Source: Solimonas sp040754295
GTDB lineage: Bacteria; Pseudomonadota; Gammaproteobacteria; Nevskiales; Nevskiaceae
Direction: 5' to 3'
DNA: 11,049 nt
Assembly: GCA_040754295.1 (NCBI GenBank)
Contig: JBFMCQ010000097.1
Location: forward strand, 1 to 11,049
Under the pieces are notes generated by a model. That model was not told the origin of the DNA and did not search any database. It was given only the letters and a program-made list of their open reading frames with translations. Of this stretch, positions 5,854-11,049 are shown piece by piece. The translations under genes were made by a program, and so were the position numbers. Position 1 is the first letter of the stretch. Each line of letters begins with the position of its first letter.

Positions 5854-6894
5854 TCATGCGGTGAAGCTGCGCGGGTCGGCCGACTTCACGCGCGCTTCTT
5901 CGATCGATGTCAGCCCCTTGCGCACGAGCTCCTTGAGGCACTGGTCCAGCGTCTGCATGCCTTCCTTCTGTCCGGTCTGAATCGAGCTGTACATCTGCGC
6001 AACCTTGTTCTCGCGGATCAGATTGCGGATCGCCGGCGTGCCGATCATGATCTCGTGCGCGGCCACACGGCCCCCGCCCTTCTTCTTGAGCAGCGTCTGC
6101 GAGATGACCGCGCGCAGCGATTCCGAGAGCATCGCGCGCACCATGTCCTTCTCCGCCGCCGGGAACACGTCGACGATACGGTCGACGGTCTTCGCTGCCG
6201 ACGAGGTATGCAGCGTGCCGAAGACGAGGTGGCCGGTTTCGGCGGCGGTCAGCGCCAGACGGATCGTCTCCAGGTCGCGCATCTCGCCGACCAGAACCAC
6301 GTCGGGGTCCTCGCGCAGCGCGGAGCGCAGCGCCTCGTTGAAGCCCAGCGTGTCGCGGTGCACCTCGCGCTGGTTGATCAGGCATTTCTTCGAGACGTGC
6401 ACGAACTCGATCGGATCCTCGACCGTGAGGATGTGGCCGTACTCGTTCTCGTTGATGTGGTTCACCATCGCCGCCAGTGTCGTCGACTTGCCGGAGCCGG
6501 TCGGCCCGGTCACCAGCACGATGCCGCGCGGGTACTCGGAGATGTCCTTGAAGATCCCCGGGCATTTCAGATCCTCCAGTGTCAGGATCTTCGACGGAAT
6601 CGTGCGGAACACCGCGCCGGCGCCGCGCGCGTGCGTGAAGGCGTTGACGCGGAAGCGCGCCAGCCCCGGAATCTCGAACGAGAAGTCCGTTTCCAGAAAC
6701 TCGTCCCAGGCCTTGCGCTGCTTGTCGTTCATGATGTCGTACACCATGTCGTGGACCTGTTTATGGTCCAGCGGCGGCAGGTTGATGCGCTTGACGTCGC
6801 CGTCGACGCGGATCATCGGCTCGACGCCGGCCGACAGGTGCAGATCCGAAGCCCCCTGCTTCACGCTGAAAGTCAGCAGCTGCGCGATATCCAT
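5854..6894 (-). CDS. pilT: Type IV pilus retraction ATPase PilT
   Basis: This is the hexameric motor that depolymerises the pilin fibre and powers twitching and DNA uptake. The 346 residues match Pseudomonas PilT almost end to end. I chose the start MDIAQLLTFSVKQGASDLHL by homology; a further 32 codons open upstream run into the divergent yggS region and are rejected. Motifs: Walker A GPTGSGKST (130-138), VEDPIEFVHVSKKCLINQRE (158-177), Walker B DVVLVGEMRDLETIR (198-212), His box HLVFGTLHTSSA (222-233) and the PilT-specific GTPAIRNLIREN (285-296), needed for retraction in characterised PilT. It is first in the pilT-pilU-pilU-like operon and divergent from yggS by 77 bp, the order known from P. 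aeruginosa. The ribosome site before the ATG is weak (GAGA). Confidence 0.97.
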   Translation of the reverse strand: MDIAQLLTFSVKQGASDLHLSAGVEPMIRVDGDVKRINLPPLDHKQVHDMVYDIMNDKQRKAWDEFLETDFSFEIPGLARFRVNAFTHARGAGAVFRTIPSKILTLEDLKCPGIFKDISEYPRGIVLVTGPTGSGKSTTLAAMVNHINENEYGHILTVEDPIEFVHVSKKCLINQREVHRDTLGFNEALRSALREDPDVVLVGEMRDLETIRLALTAAETGHLVFGTLHTSSAAKTVDRIVDVFPAAEKDMVRAMLSESLRAVISQTLLKKKGGGRVAAHEIMIGTPAIRNLIRENKVAQMYSSIQTGQKEGMQTLDQCLKELVRKGLTSIEEARVKSADPRSFTA

Positions 6895-6971
6895 GCGGAC
6901 ATTCTCGAAGTGACCGTACTTGTATACCCTGATTTCATCAGACGTTATCGGCAATCCTGCAGCGAGGCAAC
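6895..6971. promoter_or_regulatory. Divergent pilT / yggS promoter region with small palindrome
   Basis: These 77 bp must serve both divergent starts. GTATAC at about 6922-6927 could seed a -10 box on either strand, and TTGTAT (6920-6925) with CGTTAT 17 bp later is a poor plus-strand candidate. A 5-bp inverted repeat CTGAT-TTC-ATCAG at 6929-6941 sits centrally and could be an operator. No sigma-54 signature is evident. A GAGG site five bases before the yggS ATG is clear. The promoter calls are weak. Confidence 0.35.
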
Positions 6972-7655
6972 ATGGCCGGCATCGCCGCAAACCTGGAGCA
7001 GGTCCGCAAGCGCATCCGTCGCGCCTGCGTCGCCGCCGGTCGGCCGGCCGACGGCGTGCGCCTGCTCGCCGTCAGCAAGACCTTCGACGCCGCGGCGATC
7101 CGCGCCGCGCATGCCGCCGGCCAGCGCGACTTCGGCGAGAGCTACCTGCAGGAGGCGCTGGCCAAGCAGGCGCAGCTCGCCGACGCGGATCTCGTCTGGC
7201 ATTTCATCGGTCCGATCCAGTCGAACAAGACGCGCGGCATCGCGCAGGGCTTCGACTGGGTGCACAGCGTCGACCGGCTGAAGATCGCGCAGCGCCTGTC
7301 GGATCAGCGGCCGCCGCAGCACGCGCCGCTCCAGGTCTGCGTCGAGGTCAACGTATCCGGCGAAGCGAGCAAATCCGGCTGCACGCCGGAGGAGGCGCCG
7401 GCGCTGTGCCGCGCGCTGGCCGGGCTGCCGCGCCTGCGCCTGCGCGGGCTCATGGCCATCCCCGCGCCCGAGGCCGATGCGCGCGCGGCGTTCCGGCGCC
7501 TGCGCGAGCTGTTCGAGTCGATCCGCGACCAGGGTCTGCCGCTCGACACGCTCTCCGCCGGCATGTCGGACGATCTCGAAGCCGCGATCGCCGAGGGCTC
7601 GACGATCGTGCGCGTCGGTACGGCGATATTCGGGAGACGGGAGACGCGGACATAG
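6972..7655 (+). CDS. yggS: YggS family pyridoxal phosphate homeostasis protein
   Basis: A cytoplasmic PLP-binding protein (YggS/PROSC/PLPBP family) that buffers free pyridoxal phosphate and lacks known catalytic activity. The 227-residue TIM-barrel protein has the PLP lysine in LLAVSKTF (Lys36), FGESYLQEAL (GENYxQE type), WHFIGPIQSNKTR, VCVEVNVSGEASKSGC, LRGLMAIPAP and the phosphate-binding end LSAGMSDDLEAAIAEGSTIVRVGTAIFG. The last codons, GRRETRT and the stop, are encoded by GGGAGAC heptanucleotides of a repeat that continues towards rpiA. Divergence from pilT is a known gammaproteobacterial arrangement; in Pseudomonas the downstream neighbour is proC, whereas here it is rpiA. GAGG precedes the ATG by five bases. 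Confidence 0.96.
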   Translation: MAGIAANLEQVRKRIRRACVAAGRPADGVRLLAVSKTFDAAAIRAAHAAGQRDFGESYLQEALAKQAQLADADLVWHFIGPIQSNKTRGIAQGFDWVHSVDRLKIAQRLSDQRPPQHAPLQVCVEVNVSGEASKSGCTPEEAPALCRALAGLPRLRLRGLMAIPAPEADARAAFRRLRELFESIRDQGLPLDTLSAGMSDDLEAAIAEGSTIVRVGTAIFGRRETRT

Positions 7656-7714
7656 TCCACCGCCGACCGCGGATGCCTTAACCTTTGTCTCCCCTCTCCC
7701 CTCTCCCGTCTCCC
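7632..7714. repeat. Heptanucleotide inverted repeat, yggS-rpiA junction
   Basis: Two exact GGGAGAC units (7632-7638, 7639-7645) are followed by a 41-nt centre. Four units of complementary type follow: GTCTCCC (7687-7693), CTCTCCC (7694-7700), CTCTCCC (7701-7707) and GTCTCCC (7708-7714). The left arm encodes the end of YggS, and the right arm ends at the base before the rpiA ATG. The arms can pair over 14 bp with one mismatch or none, depending on register. Confidence 0.85.
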
Positions 7715-8383
7715 ATGTCTCAAGACGCCGCCAAGCGCAAAGCCGCCGAAGCCGCCCTTCGCTACGTCGAGCCGGGCGAAGCCCTCGGCGTGGGCACCGG
7801 CTCCACCGTGAACCACTTCATCGACCTGCTGGTCGAGCGCAAGCTCGCGCAGGACATCCCCGGCGCCGTGTCGTCGTCGAACGCGACGACCGAGCGCCTG
7901 AAGAAGGCCGGGATCCGCGTGCTCGACCTCAATCAGACCGGCACGCTGTCGGTCTACGTCGACGGCGCCGACGAAGCCACCAAACACCTGCAGCTGATCA
8001 AGGGCGGCGGCGGCGCGCTGACGCGCGAGAAGATCATCGCCGCGGCCAGCCGCAAGTTCGTCTGCATCATCGACGAATCCAAGCTCGTCGGTGTGCTCGG
8101 CAGGTTCCCGCTGCCGGTCGAGGTCATCCCGATGGCGCGCTCCTATGTCGGGCGCGAGCTGACGCGCCTGGGCGGGCATCCGGTGCTGCGCGACGGCGTC
8201 ACCACCGACAACGGCAACCTGATCCTCGACGTCCACGGGCTCGAGATCCTCGATCCGGTCAAGCTCGAGGATCAGATCAACGGTCTCGCCGGCGTGGTCT
8301 GCGTCGGTCTGTTCGCGCGCCGCCCCGCCGACGTGCTGATCGTCGGTTCGGCGCAGGCGACGCGCACGCTGGAGCGCCCGTAA
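7715..8383 (+). CDS. rpiA: Ribose-5-phosphate isomerase A
   Basis: Interconverts ribose 5-phosphate and ribulose 5-phosphate in the non-oxidative pentose phosphate pathway. The 222 residues have the RpiA blocks: LGVGTGSTVNHFID (phosphate binding), VSSSNATTERLKKAGI, VYVDGADEATKHLQLIKGGGGALTREKI (catalytic Asp/Glu/Lys region), IIDESKLVGVLGRFPLPVEVIP and VTTDNGNLILDV. The start MSQDAAKRKAAEAALRYVEPG aligns with E. coli RpiA (MTQD...). A TTG at 7685 would add ten residues encoded purely by the repeat and is unlikely. The bases before the ATG are an unbroken pyrimidine run without a Shine-Dalgarno, so initiation may depend on coupling to yggS or on the repeat structure. It converges on the RRM gene with 16 nt between stops. 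Confidence 0.96.
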   Translation: MSQDAAKRKAAEAALRYVEPGEALGVGTGSTVNHFIDLLVERKLAQDIPGAVSSSNATTERLKKAGIRVLDLNQTGTLSVYVDGADEATKHLQLIKGGGGALTREKIIAAASRKFVCIIDESKLVGVLGRFPLPVEVIPMARSYVGRELTRLGGHPVLRDGVTTDNGNLILDVHGLEILDPVKLEDQINGLAGVVCVGLFARRPADVLIVGSAQATRTLERP

Positions 8384-8408
8384 GGCGCCGCTGCCGCCCT
8401 TAGCGGCG
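8383..8408. terminator. Possible shared hairpin at rpiA / RRM convergence
   Basis: CGCCGCT (from about 8386) can pair with AGCGGCG (from about 8402) across a nine-base loop, spanning the 16-nt gap and the RRM stop codon. There is no T tract on either strand, so efficient intrinsic termination is doubtful. Confidence 0.25.
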
Positions 8409-8675
8409 GCGCGCGCCGCCGGGGCGGCGGTTGTCGCGCGGCTGCTCCTCGTTGACGCGCAGCGGCTTGCCGCGCAGCTCCTTGCCGTTGAGTCCGGCGA
8501 TGGCGGCGCGCGCTTCGTGCCCTTCCATCTCGACGAAGCCGAAACCCTTGCACTGGCCGCTGAAGACGTCCTGCACGAGCTTGATCGAAAACACCTTGCC
8601 GAAAGCGGAAAAGAGCTCGGTGAGCTCGCGCTCGGTCGTGTCGGACGGCAGGTTGCCGGCGAAGACGCGTTTCAT
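8400..8675 (-). CDS. Small RRM-domain RNA-binding protein, 91 aa
   Basis: A single RNA recognition motif makes up nearly the whole protein: RNP2 VFAGNL (4-9), the helix ERELTELFSAFGKV, RNP1 KGFGFVEM (43-50) and the second helix HEARAAIAGLNG. A short Arg-rich tail (PRDNRRPGGARRR) follows. Bacterial proteins of this type bind single-stranded RNA and are often cold-inducible. The ATG at 8675 has AGGAGA five bases upstream. The frame continues open upstream across rhlE, but those codons are shadow. The gene lies 35 nt downstream of rhlE on the same strand, suggesting co-expression of helicase and RNA-binding partner; physical cooperation is inference. The conserved aromatic RNP1 residues are present. 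Confidence 0.93.
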   Translation of the reverse strand: MKRVFAGNLPSDTTERELTELFSAFGKVFSIKLVQDVFSGQCKGFGFVEMEGHEARAAIAGLNGKELRGKPLRVNEEQPRDNRRPGGARRR

Positions 8676-8710
8676 CTGATTCTCCTGATAGTCATTGAGT
8701 CGTGCTGCTG

Positions 8711-9970
8711 CTAGCGGGCACTGCGGCGACCGCCTGCCGCGGGCCGCCGATGCCGCCGGTCGCCCGTTGTCTGACCGCGTCCGGGCGGCATGCGTTCGCG
8801 CGCGGGCGCTTCCTGCGCCGCCGGCGGCGGCCGCGACACATAGCCTTCGACCTCGAAGGCCTCGATTCGCCGCCGCAGCAGCTTCTCGATGCCGCGCCAT
8901 TCGGCGTACTCCTCGCGGCAGACCAGCGAGATCGCCTCGCCGACCTCGCCCGCGCGCCCGGTGCGACCGATGCGATGCACGTAGTCCTCGGGCACCGCCG
9001 GCAGCTCGTAGTTGACCACGTACGGCAGCTGATCGATGTCCAGACCGCGTGCCGCGATGTCGGTGGCCACGAGCACACGCACCTCGCGCGACTTGAACTG
9101 CGCCAGCGCCCGCAGCCGCGCGCCCTGGCTCTTGTTGCCGTGCAGCGCCGCGGTCGGGATGCCGTCGCGCACCAGCCGCTCGGCGAGGCGGTTGGCGCCG
9201 TGCTTGGTGCGCGTGAACACGAGCGCCTGCGGCCAGTTGAAACCGCCGATCATGTATGACAACAGGCCGGCCTTGTCGGCCTTGTCGACGAAGACCGCGC
9301 GCTGCGTCACCGCCTCTGCGGCGCTGTTGCGCGGCGCGATGTCGATCGTCGCCGGGTCGCGCAGCAGGCCCTCGGCGAGCTTGCGGATCTCCGGCGAGAA
9401 CGTTGCCGAGAACAGCAGGTTCTGCCGCTGTGCCGGCAGCCGCCCGATGAGCTTGCGGATGTCGCGGATGAAGCCCATGTCGAGCATGCGGTCGGCTTCG
9501 TCGAGGACGAAGAGCTCGACCTGCGACAGGTCCACCGTGCCCTGACCCAGATGGTCGAGCAGGCGCCCCGGCGTGGCGACGACGATGTCTGCGCCGCGCC
9601 GCAGCGCATCGATCTGCGGGCCGATGCCGACGCCGCCGAAGATCAGCACCGTGCGCAGCGCCGGCAGATGCCGGCCGTAGGTGCGCACGCTCTCGTCGAC
9701 CTGTGCGGCGAGCTCGCGCGTCGGCACCAGCACCAGCGCGCGCACGCGCCGGCGCTCGCCGGTGGTGCGCGGCGTCGCGTGCAGGCGGTGCAGCATCGGC
9801 AGCGTGAACGCGGCGGTCTTGCCGGTTCCGGTCTGTGCCGCAGCCAGCAGGTCGCGGCCCGCCAGCACCTCCGGAACCGCACGGCTCTGAATCGGCGTGG
9901 GCGTGGAATAGCCCTGCTCGGCAACCGCCCGCATAAGGCCGGGCGCAAGGCCCAAAGAATCGAATGACAT
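8711..9970 (-). CDS. rhlE: DEAD-box ATP-dependent RNA helicase RhlE
   Basis: An RNA helicase acting in RNA remodelling, ribosome assembly and cold adaptation. The start MSFDSLGLAPGLMRAVAEQGY is typical of RhlE and has AGGAG five bases upstream; eleven upstream codons are rejected. Motifs in order: Q motif PTPIQ (24-28), motif I AQTGTGKT (45-52), Ia PTRELA (83-88), Ib TPGR (133-136), II DEAD (157-160), III SAT (188-190), V DIAARGLDID and VI HRIGRTGRAG (332-341). The C-terminal tail after about 378 is Pro/Arg/Gly-rich and basic, as in RhlE proteins, aiding RNA binding. 419 residues is a usual length. It is first in a two-gene unit with the RRM gene and has a long, structured 5' leader. Confidence 0.95.
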   Translation of the reverse strand: MSFDSLGLAPGLMRAVAEQGYSTPTPIQSRAVPEVLAGRDLLAAAQTGTGKTAAFTLPMLHRLHATPRTTGERRRVRALVLVPTRELAAQVDESVRTYGRHLPALRTVLIFGGVGIGPQIDALRRGADIVVATPGRLLDHLGQGTVDLSQVELFVLDEADRMLDMGFIRDIRKLIGRLPAQRQNLLFSATFSPEIRKLAEGLLRDPATIDIAPRNSAAEAVTQRAVFVDKADKAGLLSYMIGGFNWPQALVFTRTKHGANRLAERLVRDGIPTAALHGNKSQGARLRALAQFKSREVRVLVATDIAARGLDIDQLPYVVNYELPAVPEDYVHRIGRTGRAGEVGEAISLVCREEYAEWRGIEKLLRRRIEAFEVEGYVSRPPPAAQEAPARERMPPGRGQTTGDRRHRRPAAGGRRSAR

Positions 9971-10010
9971 CGGAACTCCTGAACGATCGGGTCGAGGCGG
10001 CACGAAGGCC

Positions 10011-10039
10011 GCAGCCTGCCGGGCAGCCAGGCTGCCGGG
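10011..10039 (-). promoter_or_regulatory. Alternative hairpins in the rhlE leader
   Basis: Two mutually exclusive stems overlap here. One pairs 10011-10018 (GCAGCCTG) perfectly with 10028-10035 (CAGGCTGC). The other pairs 10019-10027 with 10031-10039, nine positions with one mismatch and a three-base loop. Both are on the rhlE 5' side, 40-70 nt before its start codon. They could be switch-like or simply a stable stem slowing transcription; function is unproven. Confidence 0.4.
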
Positions 10040-10167
10040 ACCGGTTCAGGCGGGAAGTGAACAAGCGCGGTCGACACGGTCGGCGCGGGGTTTGCGGCGG
10101 TGCGGCCGGGAAACCAGGCCGCCCATACTTGGTGCGCAAACCGGGATGCGCCTCACAAACGGCGCGC

Positions 10168-10196
10168 AGTATAGCGATTCCGAGCGGATTCACCTA
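10168..10196 (-). promoter_or_regulatory. Possible rhlE promoter
   Basis: A TATACT box (10173-10168) is followed on the minus strand by a GC-rich discriminator GCGCGCC. Seventeen bases upstream, TAGGTG is a poor -35 box. If used, the rhlE leader would be about 190 nt, long for a bacterial mRNA and reminiscent of cold-regulated genes. The 291-bp rhlE/DUF4399 gap (9971-10261) otherwise holds no gene I can support. Confidence 0.35.
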
Positions 10197-10261
10197 ATCT
10201 TGGCCCAGGGAGCACGCAAATACCGTGCCGAAATTTTCGCCACTTATCGCCGGGAGGCCTT

Positions 10262-10741
10262 GTGAAACCGTGTGTTTTCGCCATCGTCGCACTGTTCGCA
10301 CTGCCCGCATACGCGGACAGCTGGAACGATCTGAAGGACGTTGCCAAACAGCAGGCCGCACAGCGCGCCGAGCAGGAGCTGAGCCTGCCGCAGGCGGCTG
10401 CGCCGGGCGCGAAGCTGTACTTCATCGAACCCAAGGACGGCGCGGAGATCAGCGGACCGGTGCGCGTCGTTTTCGGTCTGCGCGCGATGGGCGTTGCACC
10501 GGCCGGCATCAACCAGACCGGCACCGGACACCACCACCTGCTGATCGACGACCCGCAGGTCGACCTCACCCAGCCGCTGCCCGCCACCGAGCAGATCAAG
10601 CACTTCGGCGGCGGCCAGACGGAAACCACGCTCGAGCTGCCGCCCGGCAAGCACACGCTGCAGCTGCTGCTGGGCGACTGGAAGCATCAGCCGCATAGCC
10701 CCGCCGTGATGTCCGAGAAGATCACGATCACCGTCAAGTGA
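10262..10741 (+). CDS. Exported DUF4399 domain protein
   Basis: 159 residues. An N-terminal signal peptide (MKPCVFAIVALFALPAYA, likely cut after AYA at 19) directs it to the periplasm. A helical linker (20-45) leads into a DUF4399 domain (about 50-159) with its recognisable blocks: LYFIEPKDGAEISGPVRVVFGL, MGVAPAGI, TGTGHHHLLID with three consecutive histidines (90-92), HFGGGQTETTLELPPGKHTLQLLLGD and VMSEKITITVK at the C-terminus. The histidine cluster suggests metal binding, but the family has no established function. The GTG start is supported by GGGAGG four bases upstream and by the signal peptide. It is divergent from rhlE and upstream of rpoN, with only a repeat between them. Confidence 0.93.
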   Translation: MKPCVFAIVALFALPAYADSWNDLKDVAKQQAAQRAEQELSLPQAAAPGAKLYFIEPKDGAEISGPVRVVFGLRAMGVAPAGINQTGTGHHHLLIDDPQVDLTQPLPATEQIKHFGGGQTETTLELPPGKHTLQLLLGDWKHQPHSPAVMSEKITITVK

Positions 10742-10750
10742 GTAACAGCG

Positions 10751-10832
10751 GTTTCCAGTTTCCAGTTGCCTGTTGCCGAAAGAAGCCGCTGCAACTGCTG
10801 TTTCTGGAAACTGGAAACTCACAACTGCAAAC
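10751..10832. repeat. Heptanucleotide inverted repeat, DUF4399-rpoN junction
   Basis: The left arm is GTTTCCA twice (10751-10764) then two degenerate units, GTTGCCT and GTTGCCG. The right arm is TGGAAAC twice (10805-10818) then TCACAAC and TGCAAAC. The exact arms are 14 bp, perfectly complementary and 40 nt apart. A nested 7-bp pair, CAGTTGC (10763-10769) with GCAACTG (10791-10797), lies inside. The layout copies the yggS-rpiA repeat with a different unit. Confidence 0.85.
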
Positions 10833-10841
10833 TGCTTCTAG

Positions 10842-11049
10842 ATGAAGTCCACCCTCGGCCTACGCCTCGGCCAGTCGCTGACGATGACGCCGGCGCTGCA
10901 GCAGGCGATCCGCCTGCTGCAGCTGTCGAGCCTGGATCTGCAGCAGGAGATCGAGCAGGCACTCGACTCCAACCTGCTCCTCGAGCGCGATGATGGCCCC
11001 GCCGAGCCCGAGGAGGCGGCGAGCGAGGAGCCGACGACCGGCGCCGAGG
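10842..11049 (+). CDS. rpoN: RNA polymerase sigma-54 factor, 5' end only
   Basis: Sigma-54 directs polymerase to -24/-12 promoters with AAA+ activators, including nitrogen, motility and pilin genes in many proteobacteria. Only 69 codons lie in the window. They are region I (activator-responsive): MKSTLGLRLGQSLTMTP, then the Gln/Leu-rich helix LQQAIRLLQLSSLDLQQEIEQAL, ending DSNLLLE, where most homologues have NPLLE. An acidic Glu/Pro/Ala-rich region II follows, as expected. The start is fixed by homology, yet no Shine-Dalgarno precedes it, since the repeat runs almost to the ATG. The usual upstream partner lptB is not here. Confidence 0.95.
   Translation, partial: MKSTLGLRLGQSLTMTPALQQAIRLLQLSSLDLQQEIEQALDSNLLLERDDGPAEPEEAASEEPTTGAE

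Noticed and set aside
6895..6990. N-terminal extension of PilT by 32 residues
   Set aside because: The extension overlaps the yggS start and has no homology, while MDIAQLLTFS matches the known PilT N-terminus.
5413..7281. Plus-strand open frame of 622 codons opposite pilU and pilT
   Set aside because: It is a shadow of strongly conserved minus-strand genes and runs out of frame into yggS, with no recognisable domain.
7685..7714. TTG start for rpiA ten codons upstream
   Set aside because: The added residues (Ser/Pro/Leu) are translation of the heptamer repeat, and the ATG at 7715 aligns with RpiA homologues.
7632..7714. CRISPR-like array
   Set aside because: The units are 7 nt, directly abutting and inverted, with no spacers and no cas genes nearby.
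8400..10193. Minus-strand frame of 597 codons apparently fusing a long N-terminus to the RRM domain
   Set aside because: The upstream part overlaps rhlE in another frame and is Arg/Ala-rich shadow. The RRM protein has its own ATG and AGGAGA site at 8675.

Overview
The window comes from a GC-rich proteobacterial chromosome. A gammaproteobacterium is the best reading. The divergent yggS / pilT-pilU arrangement matches Pseudomonas and relatives, PilT and PilU read like the Pseudomonas proteins, and the rplM-rpsI, tRNA-Gln(CUG), rpiA, rhlE and rpoN products all fit. The order cannot be fixed from this window. GC content was judged by eye, not computed.

Left part (1-2167, minus strand): the 3'-truncated start of a probable SRPBCC/START-like protein, an unrecognised 156-residue protein, and a 316-residue protein. 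The last appears to carry a divergent Api92-like (DUF1281-type) ferredoxin-fold domain. Next (2365-3517, minus strand, listed in transcription order from high to low coordinates) comes a housekeeping block: an rplM promoter, a structured leader, rplM, rpsI, a probable second promoter over the rpsI stop codon, tRNA-Gln(CUG), a strong trailer hairpin and an intrinsic terminator.

Centre (3543-7655): three intact, paralogous type IV pilus retraction-type ATPase genes lie head to tail on the minus strand as pilT, pilU and a second pilU-like gene, closed by a hairpin terminator. They are transcribed divergently from yggS (PLP homeostasis). yggS is followed by rpiA (pentose phosphate pathway). A heptanucleotide inverted repeat joins yggS to rpiA, encodes the last residues of YggS and abuts the rpiA start codon.

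Right part (8400-11049): a minus-strand pair encodes the DEAD-box helicase RhlE and a small RRM RNA-binding protein, converging on rpiA. RhlE has a long leader with two mutually exclusive hairpins. On the plus strand follow an exported DUF4399 protein and the 5' end of rpoN (sigma-54). The gap between these two is filled by a second heptanucleotide inverted repeat with the same layout as the first but a different 7-nt unit.

The most notable items are the two repeat loci of shared architecture, the tandem trio of retraction ATPases, the Api92-like protein outside an obvious phage or plasmid setting, and the hairpin-rich trailer of tRNA-Gln. No CRISPR array, insertion sequence, prophage or defence island was seen.
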